A stretch of 64,000 nt of DNA, taken from assembly GCF_900110955.1 (NCBI RefSeq), contig NZ_FOFR01000021.1:86334-150333 (forward strand), given 5' to 3'. This document shows positions 24,756-31,474 of the stretch, piece by piece (position 1 is the first letter of the stretch; the number at the start of each line of letters is the position of its first letter). Origin of the DNA: Lentzea xinjiangensis (lineage in GTDB: Bacteria > Actinomycetota > Actinomycetes > Mycobacteriales > Pseudonocardiaceae). The notes beneath the pieces were generated by a model, which was given only the letters and a program-made list of their open reading frames with translations, ran no database searches and was not told where the DNA came from. The translations under genes were made by a program, and so were the position numbers.

Positions 24756-24776
24756 CCAGATGATCTCAACATCTGG
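24756..24776. promoter_or_regulatory. TetR-type operator, copy 2 (CCAGATG-N7-CATCTGG)
   Basis: The 21-bp palindrome has arms CCAGATG and CATCTGG. Read on the minus strand it is followed by GGATGTTATGAGTATC, almost the same as the sequence after copy 1 (GGATGTCTTGAGTATC). It lies upstream of the TetR gene, which probably binds here to control itself. Confidence 0.78.
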
Positions 24777-24796
24777 TTTTGGAGCACGACGGCGCG

Positions 24797-25264
24797 TCAT
24801 CCGGCAGCCCGGCACGCGAAGTCCTCTCCCGGCAGGGTGTGCACGACGAAGAGGCGGTCGAACCCCTCCTCGACGCCCGGCTCCTCCAGCCGCGCGAGCG
24901 TGGCGAACAGCGCGACGTCCGGAACACGTGCCCGGCCCGTCCGCGCGGCGTTGCGCGCGAGCAGCACGGGGAGGTCCGGCGGGAACCAGTACCCGGTCAC
25001 CCGAGCCCCGAAGTCGCGGGCCACCGCGATGATCCGCTGCCGTTCCGCGGCGGAGGCGTTGGTGTTGTCGACCACCAGCGAGGCGCCGCGGGCGAGGGTG
25101 GTCGTGAGGAGGGCGTGCTGGCGCGCCTCCTTGCGGCTCCCGTTGCGCATCAGGTCCTTGCTGATGTGCACGTGGGTGCCGGCGAAGCGCTGCCGGAAGA
25201 ACGTGCTCTTGCCGGACGCCTGCAACCCGACCAGCACGACCACCTCGGGTCCGGCGCCACTCAT
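24797..25264 (-). CDS. P-loop ATP-binding kinase (polynucleotide kinase/zeta-toxin-like)
   Basis: A 155-residue protein with a Walker A motif in VVVLVGLQASGKSTFFRQRF and a Walker B-like strand ASLVVDNTNASAAERQRIIA. The lid arginines are in LLARNAARTGRARVPDVAL. This pattern fits the small kinase domain of T4 polynucleotide kinase and related AAA_33 proteins. Its substrate is unknown. The ATG at 25264 overlaps the stop of a small acidic protein gene (ATGA), so the two are coupled. Confidence 0.82.
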   Translation of the reverse strand: MSGAGPEVVVLVGLQASGKSTFFRQRFAGTHVHISKDLMRNGSRKEARQHALLTTTLARGASLVVDNTNASAAERQRIIAVARDFGARVTGYWFPPDLPVLLARNAARTGRARVPDVALFATLARLEEPGVEEGFDRLFVVHTLPGEDFACRAAG

Positions 25265-25389
25265 GGCGCCGGTGAGTCCTCCTCCTGGTCGCGGTCGGGC
25301 AGCGACGAGTCCTCCTCGCCGAGGCCTTCTTCCTGCTCGGTGGCGAGCTTCGCCTCCTCCGAGGCGTCATCACCGTGGGATCGCGTCAT
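25261..25389 (-). CDS. Small acidic protein coupled to the P-loop kinase
   Basis: A 42-residue protein beginning MTRSHGDDASEEAKLATEQE and ending with EEDSPAP. It has about 14 acidic residues and no hydrophobic core, so it is probably disordered. The stop codon overlaps the ATG of the kinase. There is no strong ribosome binding site. It could be a regulatory tail peptide or an antitoxin-like partner, but that is speculation; it may also be just a translated leader. Confidence 0.5.
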   Translation of the reverse strand: MTRSHGDDASEEAKLATEQEEGLGEEDSSLPDRDQEEDSPAP

Positions 25390-25442
25390 CTCGAAGCCGT
25401 ACCCGTGGCACCAGGCACGAAACGCACCTCGAGCCGACGGCC

Positions 25443-25655
25443 TCAGGAGGAAGCCGCCACTTTGATGATGTTGGCGGTGTCCAGCACCAGCATCGTGCCG
25501 TCGGACCGTATGACCGGCACCCACGTGTGTGCGGTCTGCGGGTCCACCACGTGCGTTCCGATGACCACTCCACGCACGTAGACGGACGGGTGCATGACGT
25601 CGGGATTGAGATAGGTGACGATCGCACCGCGGCTGGGACAAGGCTTGGTCGCCAT
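25443..25655 (-). CDS. Small conserved hypothetical protein
   Basis: A 70-residue protein starting at an ATG with GGAG five bases upstream. It has a compact beta-rich pattern: SRGAIVTYLNPDVMHPSVYV, VVIGTHVVDPQTAHTWVPVI, and a final strand VLDTANIIKVAA. It looks like a small SH3-like barrel. Similar short proteins occur in Pseudonocardiaceae without known role. It is on the same strand as the kinase genes downstream and could share a transcript. Confidence 0.7.
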   Translation of the reverse strand: MATKPCPSRGAIVTYLNPDVMHPSVYVRGVVIGTHVVDPQTAHTWVPVIRSDGTMLVLDTANIIKVAASS

Positions 25656-26033
25656 GGCGACTCCAGTGGGTTCGAAGCGCGCGCATCGGTCAAGAGGTGT
25701 CACGACCGACGCGCTCCGGGCATCGCCGACTGTTTGACGTCCCGGTCGGATAACCCGGGGCCTGTCGTCGAAACCACCCGTTCCGGCCGGTACCGGCATC
25801 GGTGCTCGCGAGCTGTTCCTCCACTCGCAGAAGTTTGTCGCCGCCGCGGGGTGGTATTCCAGCGCTCCTTCCGGCGGGCACAGGCAAGATCGCCGGAAGA
25901 CATCTGGTCGGTCAAACAGCGTGCCGACGTCTCTGCGCGAACGTCCGCCCGGAGTGCGCGCCGTCCTCATGGCGCGTGGCGACGGTCTGCGGCCGGATCG
26001 CGTGCGGATCACCGGAGAACGTCGAGGTACGAC
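25656..26033. other. Intergenic region with no gene seen
   Basis: This divergent promoter region lies between the small protein and the GCS2 ligase gene. No open frame in it has recognisable content. GAGGT lies five bases before the ligase ATG. Confidence 0.5.
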
Positions 26034-27179
26034 ATGATCCACACCCACCGCCCGCTCGCCGTGAACTCCGACCTGCCCACCCTGGGCGTCGAAGAGGAGT
26101 TCCTGATCGTCGACCCGGCCACCGGTCTGCCCCTCCCCGCGGCGGGCGAGGTGATCGACGTGGCCGGCGGCTTCGGCACCGACCTCCAGCGGGAGATCAC
26201 CCGAGTGCAACTGGAGAGCAGCACCCCGGTCTGCCGGGGAATGCGGGAGGTGCGCGAGCATCTGCTGATGGCGCGGTCGGTGGCCGCGGCGGCGACGTTG
26301 CGGTCCGGCGGCCGGCTGCTGGCGGTGGGCGTCCCCCTGGCCGGGTCCACCGAGCAGCCGATCACCGACGACGACCGCTACCGGCGCATCGGGCGCGACT
26401 ACGGGCTGCTGGCCGCCGAGCACGGGGTGTGCGGCTGCCACGTGCACGTCGCCGTGCCCGACCGGGAGACCGCTGTGCAGGTGTGCAACCACCTGCGGCC
26501 GTGGCTGCCGGTGCTGCTCGCGCTGACCGCCAACTCCCCGATCCACCACGGCGCGGACACCGGCTACGCCAGTTGGCGCTCGATGCTCATCAGCCGCTGG
26601 CCCTGCTCCGGAGTCCCGCCCTACTTCACCTCCGCCGAGCACTACGACGCGGTGGCGGACATGCTGGTCGACAGCGGGGCGGTAGTGGACCGGGCGATGC
26701 TCTACTGGGACGTGCGGCTCTCCGACCACCTGCCCACCGTCGAGGTCCGGGTCTCCGACGTGCCGGCCACGGTCGACGAGACCGTCCTGCTGGCGGCCCT
26801 CGTGCGCGCACTGGTCGTCACCGCCGTCCGCGCTGTCGGACGGGGAGAGCGCGCGCTGCCCGTCTCGGAGCAGGCTCTGCGAGCGGCCCGCTGGCGCGCC
26901 GCCCACGACGGTCTCCCGGGGCAGGCCATCGACCTGTTCACCAACCGCCGCGTCCCGGCCGCTCAGTTGCTGCACCACCTGCTCCGCCACGTCAAGCCGG
27001 TGCTGCGCGAGACCGGCGAACTGCGCGCCGTCACCGCGTTGCTCGCCAAGGTCCTGCAACTGGGCAACGGCGCCGTGCGGCAACGGCAGGCGTTCCAGCG
27101 GCGCGGTCGGCTGGAAGACGTGCTGGCGGTGCTGAGCCGCACCACCGGCCAGGACTGCCGGCCGGACACCGCGGCATGA
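26034..27179 (+). CDS. Carboxylate-amine ligase of the GCS2 family (YbdK-type)
   Basis: A 381-residue ATP-dependent ligase of the glutamate-cysteine ligase 2 family. It begins with the diagnostic LGVEEEFLIVDPATGLPLP and continues with QREITRVQLESSTPVC (metal and substrate region), GCHVHVAVPDRETAVQVCNH and LTANSPIHHGADTGYASWRS. The family forms gamma-glutamyl-type amide bonds; E. coli YbdK has weak glutamate-cysteine ligase activity. The real substrate here is unknown. The ATG at 26034 has GAGGT at proper spacing. The gene is followed by a STAS-protein gene in the same orientation. Confidence 0.87.
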   Translation: MIHTHRPLAVNSDLPTLGVEEEFLIVDPATGLPLPAAGEVIDVAGGFGTDLQREITRVQLESSTPVCRGMREVREHLLMARSVAAAATLRSGGRLLAVGVPLAGSTEQPITDDDRYRRIGRDYGLLAAEHGVCGCHVHVAVPDRETAVQVCNHLRPWLPVLLALTANSPIHHGADTGYASWRSMLISRWPCSGVPPYFTSAEHYDAVADMLVDSGAVVDRAMLYWDVRLSDHLPTVEVRVSDVPATVDETVLLAALVRALVVTAVRAVGRGERALPVSEQALRAARWRAAHDGLPGQAIDLFTNRRVPAAQLLHHLLRHVKPVLRETGELRAVTALLAKVLQLGNGAVRQRQAFQRRGRLEDVLAVLSRTTGQDCRPDTAA

Positions 27180-27210
27180 CATCACCTCCAGCCTGACCGG
27201 CCGACGACAC

Positions 27211-27222
27211 GTTCTCGAGAAC
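27211..27222. promoter_or_regulatory. 12-bp palindrome upstream of STAS gene
   Basis: GTTCTCGAGAAC is a perfect palindrome 34 bases before the STAS-gene ATG and behind the ligase stop codon. It could be an operator. It does not match the actinobacterial LexA box, so no binder is proposed. Confidence 0.35.
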
Positions 27223-27256
27223 CCGCAAGCACACTCCGACGTTCGAGGAAGCCCAC

Positions 27257-27637
27257 ATGGATCAACAGACCGGCCACGACGCACCGGCCAGCGCGCACAC
27301 CGCCACAGCGCACAACGGCATCCCCGTGATCCGCGTGGCGGGCGTGCTCGACACGGAGTCGAACCAGCACGTCGCGAACGAGTTCAGGGCACTGGCCGAC
27401 ACCCGGCCGGTGGCCATCGTGATGGACCTGCGCGACGTCAGCTTCATGGGATCGACGGGCATCGCGATGCTCATCAACGCCCAGCACCAGGCGAACAGAC
27501 TCCACGTGCCTTTCGCGATCGTCGCCGACAACCACAGCGTTCTGCGGCCGTTGCAGGTGAGCCAGGTGCACAGCACGCTCGCCCTGTGCCCGACCGTCGA
27601 CGAGGCCGTCGCGGCGGTGCGGCTCGCCTCCACCTGA
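27257..27637 (+). CDS. STAS-domain anti-sigma factor antagonist
   Basis: A 126-residue single-domain STAS protein. The core runs IPVIRVAGVLDTESNQHVAN, VAIVMDLRDVSFMGSTGIAM and VPFAIVADNHSVLRPLQVS. The serine in FMGSTGIAM is in the usual phosphorylation position of SpoIIAA/RsbV proteins. It has no kinase or sigma partner nearby and follows the GCS2 ligase by 77 bases. Together with the STAS protein at 5820 and the SpoIIE phosphatase at 44306 it suggests a large partner-switching network in this organism. Confidence 0.85.
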   Translation: MDQQTGHDAPASAHTATAHNGIPVIRVAGVLDTESNQHVANEFRALADTRPVAIVMDLRDVSFMGSTGIAMLINAQHQANRLHVPFAIVADNHSVLRPLQVSQVHSTLALCPTVDEAVAAVRLAST

Positions 27638-27701
27638 CCACGCCCGGATCGCTCGCCCGGTCAGGCGAACCCGACCGGGCGAGCGACCGAGGTGCCGCGG
27701 C

Positions 27702-28235
27702 TCAGCGACCGGCGGCAGCGGAGCGCGGGATCGGGCCGACGTGGGCGTGACGGCCCGGCAGCTTCGCCGCGTGCCGCTGCCCCGGACCCGGTCCCCGGCG
27801 GGCGGCCAGCGCATCGGCCACGGCTCCCGTGGCGAACGCGTAGACCGCCTTGTGCAGCACGTCGACCAGCAACTCCTTGCGGGGCCACGTCTGCGGCGGC
27901 GCGCCGACCCCGGTGGCGTTCTCCAGGATCTGGTCGTTGCTCAACCGCACCACGGTGAACATGGCGGAGGCGACCGGCCCCCGCATCCCCGCGTTCGCCA
28001 TCAGCGACCGCACCACACCCGCCAGCGCACCCTGGCCGAAGTGCATGGCGAGGTTCACCGGTCGCGGCTGCGCACCAGGACGCTCCGCCATCCCGGTCAG
28101 CCGCTGCAGCACGCGGGCGGGCACGTGGGAGTTCCGGCGCCCGGTCAACCGCTGCTCGATCTTCTCGCCCACCGTCATCACGGCCGCTCCGGCCAGTCCC
28201 GCGGCCAATCCTTGCCACAACGCGCGTTTCACCAT
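27702..28235 (-). CDS. Conserved membrane-associated hypothetical protein
   Basis: A 177-residue protein. The N-terminus is a glycine/alanine-rich hydrophobic helix (ALWQGLAAGLAGAAVMTVGE), then a conserved segment RNSHVPARVLQRLTG, a second helix FGQGALAGVVRSLMANAG, a third (SAMFTVVRLSND) and a fourth (LHKAVYAFATGAVADAL). This pattern is shared by small actinobacterial membrane proteins of unknown role. The start is probably the ATG at 28235 (MVKRALW); a further in-frame ATG at 28256 lacks a good binding site. The C-terminal 25 residues are basic and variable. Confidence 0.7.
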   Translation of the reverse strand: MVKRALWQGLAAGLAGAAVMTVGEKIEQRLTGRRNSHVPARVLQRLTGMAERPGAQPRPVNLAMHFGQGALAGVVRSLMANAGMRGPVASAMFTVVRLSNDQILENATGVGAPPQTWPRKELLVDVLHKAVYAFATGAVADALAARRGPGPGQRHAAKLPGRHAHVGPIPRSAAAGR

Positions 28236-28324
28236 GGTTCGCGAATACCCGGGCACCTCCCGTCCAACCGCGCCATCGGTGCCGGTGCACCGCCGGCGGG
28301 AGCAGTGCCCTCCTCTGTGGACGG

Positions 28325-28702
28325 TCAGCCCGCCGGCCAGGCGATGGTGGACAGCAGCGCCAGCTCGGCCTGGCGGGAGTCGAGGCGGCTGTGCTGGACG
28401 ACGACGGGAACGTCGCTGCGCAGCACCGTGGCGAAGTCGGTGTCGCGGGGAACCGGTTCAGGGTCGGTGAGGTCGTTGAACCGCTGGTGCACGGTGCGGC
28501 GCGCGGGCACGGTGACCTCGTACGGGCCCACCGGCTCGCGGTCGGAGAAGTACACGGTGATCTCGACGTGCGCGTCCGTGCCGGACGTGTTGAGGATGCA
28601 CGCGGTCTCGTGGCTCAGCAGCGCCGGGCTGTCGCCGTGGCCACCGGAGGGGATGTGCCCCTCCGCGATCACCCAGGTGCGCTTGCCCAAAGCGTCGTCC
28701 AT
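28325..28702 (-). CDS. Sensory rhodopsin transducer-family protein (ASRT)
   Basis: A 125-residue soluble beta-sandwich protein of the Anabaena sensory rhodopsin transducer family. Signature segments are KRTWVIAEGHIPSGG, LLSHETACILNTSGTDAHVE, YFSDREPVGPYEVTVPARRT and QHSRLDSRQAELALLSTIAW. In Anabaena the protein is a tetramer that couples to a rhodopsin and may bind DNA. No rhodopsin gene is present in this window, and actinobacterial members usually stand alone, so the role is probably sugar- or ligand-related, which is inference. It follows a GH13 C-terminal fragment with only two bases between stop and start. Confidence 0.85.
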   Translation of the reverse strand: MDDALGKRTWVIAEGHIPSGGHGDSPALLSHETACILNTSGTDAHVEITVYFSDREPVGPYEVTVPARRTVHQRFNDLTDPEPVPRDTDFATVLRSDVPVVVQHSRLDSRQAELALLSTIAWPAG

Positions 28703-28704
28703 GC

Positions 28705-28917
28705 TCAGTTCCCGTCTGGTTGCAGCAACAAGGCTTGTTCGGGGAGGACCGCACCGGAGTGCGGTTCGCCCTCGCCCGCGCGATCACTGGCCACGAGCAC
28801 GCGCCACCGCCCGTCCAGCGCCACGTCGACGGCGTGGTCGGCGAAGTTGACCGCGGTCACCCGCTCGTCGTCGTCGCAGCGTCGGCGGTAGGCGAGCACG
28901 TCCGGCGAGGTGTCCAC
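28705..28917 (-). pseudogene. C-terminal fragment of a GH13 alpha-glucosidase/amylase
   Basis: The frame encodes SPDVLAYRRRCDDDERVTAV, NFADHAVDVALDGRWRVLVA and SGAVLPEQALLLQPDGN, which correspond to the C-terminal beta-sandwich of GH13 alpha-glucosidases. The whole catalytic TIM barrel is missing, and the GTG at 28917 has no usable ribosome binding site, so this is a relic. It abuts the ASRT gene. Upstream, at 28918-29076, I see no coding sequence. Confidence 0.7.
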
Positions 28918-29076
28918 CTCCTCGATCGCTCGAGTATCTCAAGATGCCGATTCGTGCGGTTGTCCAACCGCGGGACCGGCGCAGAGACGGAGCCGGTCGA
29001 GCGCGGGAGCTCCGGGGCGCCAGCACCCGATACCCACCTTCAGCCCGATTCCACATCTCAGCGCGCGGTGGACTGC

Positions 29077-30960
29077 CTAGGTCGGGTACCGGAGGTGGAA
29101 CGGGCGGCTCCCGTCGAGTGTGCCGGTCACCGCTGTCACATCTGCTGTCCGGAAGGGCGCCCACTCGAGCCCGATCGCACGGCGCCGACCCGAGGGGTCG
29201 GCCACGACCAGCTCCGCCCGCGCCCGGTGGGAGGTTGTCACCGTGAGCCGGCCGGAGACGGCGGCATCCGCCACGAAGCGCACCCCGTCCAGCGTCACGG
29301 TGCCGGGACCGGGGAACTGGAGCGTGCCGCCGCGCAACCCCGGTTCCTCGGTCAGTCTGGAGGTGGCAGCCCCGTTGGGGTTGCGCCGTGCCAGCGCGTC
29401 CACGGCGGTGGCGACGGCCGCGGTGACCAGGGCCCGTTCCGGCCCGGCGAGTCCGCCCACCGGCACGCGAGGAAGGCTTTCGCTCGTGACCGGGAACGAG
29501 CCGACCGCCCGGTAGTTCTCGGCGGTGCAACCGTTGCGCTGTCGAAAGCGGTCCGGAGCCCGCAGGAACGACCGCATGGTCTCGGTCGCGCAGTCCCAGT
29601 AGGGACCGGTGAAACCGGCGACGGCGCCGAGCGTCGGGGTGTGCCCGCCGAACCGGTTCACAAGGCTCCTCCCGAGGGGGAAGCGTCGCGCGATGTCGAC
29701 CGCGTTGGTCGCGGGCGTGGCAACGTCCAGTTCCCCGCCGATGGCCAGCATGGGCACCGCGGGATACCTGGGCTGCGCCGGCACGGGCGGGCTCTGCCGC
29801 GGCGTCGGCCAGTTCAGACACCACTGCGTTTCGTTGCCGTGGGTGGCGTTGAGCACCTCGTCGGTGCTGAACGGGGCGAACGGCTTCTGCTCGGCGTACA
29901 CCGCGTCGAGTTGCTGTCGGCGTTCCTCCGGTGTGGCCGTACGGTCGTACGGGTAGACGGCGTCGCCACAGACGTAGGCGAGGTAGCCGGCGACCGTCGG
30001 ATCCGGGGCGGTCTGCGGTTGTCCGGTCACCGCGCCGCCCGTGAAGGTTCGCGCCAGCCGGCGCAGGGGTGCGGGGTCCCCGGCCAGATACGCCGCGGCG
30101 GCCGCGGTGAGCTCCCGGCCGACCGCGGGTTCGACCGCCTGCTGGGGCAACCGCAGCAGGCTGAGCAGTGGCACGGCGGGGTCGGGGTGCTTGCGGAGGT
30201 GGGTCACGAGGTCGGCCCACGTCTGCTGCGGCACGCCCGGCAGGGCCCGGCACGAGCGCGATGGCCGGCAGACCACGTCCAGGTTTCCCAGATCCGGGTG
30301 CACCGGCCGGCCCAGCGGCGACCGCACGTATCCGTCGGCGCCGACCCGCATCACACCGTCCAGCAGCACAGCGCGCGTGCGGTCCGGAAACCGGGTGGCA
30401 TAGGCGTGGCCCCACACCGTGCCGTAGGAGGAGCCGTACACACTGACCACGCGTACGCCGAGAGCCTGACGAACCGCGTCGAAGTCGGCGACCGCCTGGT
30501 CGGAGGTGAAGTACCGGGCACGGGATCCCACGTGCCGGGCACACTCCGCGATCGAGTCCGGCCGGCCGAGATCACCGGTCGGGCACAGCAGCGGTGTCGA
30601 CTCGCCCAGTCCACGCGGATCGACGATCAGCATGTTCTGGCGGTCCAGCACCGAGCCCAGCGCCTGGCGGTAGAGCTCGGTCATGGGCAGCGCAGCCGTC
30701 GGTCCACCGGGGATGGCGAGCACGGTCCCCTCCGCCGGCCGGGAACGGTCGCGCCGCGGGAGCCAGGCGAAGGACACGCTGATCCTCGCCGAGCCGGGGT
30801 CGGTCCAGTCGAGGGGCACCTCGACTCGGCCATCACAGCGTTGGGTCGCTGTGGCGCACTCGTGGGCGACCGGCGGCACACCCGCCCCGGCGGGCGTCAC
30901 CGCACCGATCGCGAACAACGTGACCGTCGCACCGAGAATTCCGGCAGTTGTGCTGCGCAT
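29077..30960 (-). CDS. Secreted S33-family tripeptidyl aminopeptidase/alpha-beta hydrolase
   Basis: A 627-residue exported protein with a signal peptide (TAGILGATVTLFAIGAVTPAGAG, written in part: AGILGATVTLFAIGA). The alpha/beta hydrolase core shows LIVDPRGLGEST, the nucleophile elbow VYGSSYGT, the aspartate in LAIGGELDVATP and the histidine in NRFGGHTPTLG, the order of S33 prolyl/tripeptidyl aminopeptidases. The final 120 residues form an additional beta-rich domain (GTLQFPGPGTVTLDGVRFVA) not always found in the family. Start: ATG at 30960 after AGGGGA. It probably trims peptides outside the cell. Confidence 0.85.
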   Translation of the reverse strand: MRSTTAGILGATVTLFAIGAVTPAGAGVPPVAHECATATQRCDGRVEVPLDWTDPGSARISVSFAWLPRRDRSRPAEGTVLAIPGGPTAALPMTELYRQALGSVLDRQNMLIVDPRGLGESTPLLCPTGDLGRPDSIAECARHVGSRARYFTSDQAVADFDAVRQALGVRVVSVYGSSYGTVWGHAYATRFPDRTRAVLLDGVMRVGADGYVRSPLGRPVHPDLGNLDVVCRPSRSCRALPGVPQQTWADLVTHLRKHPDPAVPLLSLLRLPQQAVEPAVGRELTAAAAAYLAGDPAPLRRLARTFTGGAVTGQPQTAPDPTVAGYLAYVCGDAVYPYDRTATPEERRQQLDAVYAEQKPFAPFSTDEVLNATHGNETQWCLNWPTPRQSPPVPAQPRYPAVPMLAIGGELDVATPATNAVDIARRFPLGRSLVNRFGGHTPTLGAVAGFTGPYWDCATETMRSFLRAPDRFRQRNGCTAENYRAVGSFPVTSESLPRVPVGGLAGPERALVTAAVATAVDALARRNPNGAATSRLTEEPGLRGGTLQFPGPGTVTLDGVRFVADAAVSGRLTVTTSHRARAELVVADPSGRRRAIGLEWAPFRTADVTAVTGTLDGSRPFHLRYPT

Positions 30961-31229
30961 GTCGTCCCCTTCGCCAGAGCCGATCTGCAGCGAGGCGCGG
31001 CGCCTGATCAGAGCGCGTACCCGTGTGCAGTCGAGCTTGCCGCCCACACTGGGAACTCGAACCCCCGATTCCCGGCGCCTTGTCGATGGTGCCACGGCTG
31101 AACGCGATCGCGCCCCTGTCCGGGTCGCAGACGCCGATTTCCCCGCCCGCCTGCTCCTGGCGGTTCCAGGACCACGGCCGCAGTTCGCAGTGCGCCTGTC
31201 CAGCGAAGTACTTCGCCGCCGTGCACAGG

Positions 31230-31357
31230 AAGATCCAGTTGCGCAGCGTCTCGTGGTCGCCCCTGAGGTCGTCGGCCACCGACTTGATCGTCGCGCCCGG
31301 CCGGGACCGGTGGAGCGCGACCGCCTCGACCCGGAACTTCGGCGGGTAGTGCTCCAT
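31230..31357 (-). pseudogene. IS3-family transposase OrfA fragment
   Basis: The frame encodes MEHYPPKFRVEAVALHRSRP, ATIKSVADDL and HETLRNWI, the N-terminal helix-turn-helix of IS3-family OrfA. It ends after about 42 residues and continues into unrelated sequence. OrfB and inverted repeats are absent. The 30,961-31,229 interval to its left holds no gene that I can support. Confidence 0.75.
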
Positions 31358-31474
31358 CACCACCTGAACGGCACTCCTGTCCACCCGAGCCCTCGGGGGC
31401 CAGGTGCGTCCGGTGTCCAACATCCGGGGTCAAGGCCTGGGTGCGTGTCCGAAAGCCGGCTCCTCCTCCGCTGA

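Noticed and set aside
25829..25860. Possible stress-sigma promoter (GTTT-N-GGTAT) before the GCS2 ligase gene
   Set aside because: The -10 part does not match GGGTAT properly and the spacing is off.
28925..28945. Possible third copy of the GAGTATCT element seen next to the CAGATG-N7-CATCTG operators
   Set aside because: Only about eight bases match and the palindromic operator itself is missing.
31041..31080. tRNA-like T-arm on the minus strand (GGGGGTTCGAGTTCCC)
   Set aside because: The T-loop sequence is suggestive, but no anticodon or acceptor stem can be folded around it. At most it is an old attachment-site fragment.
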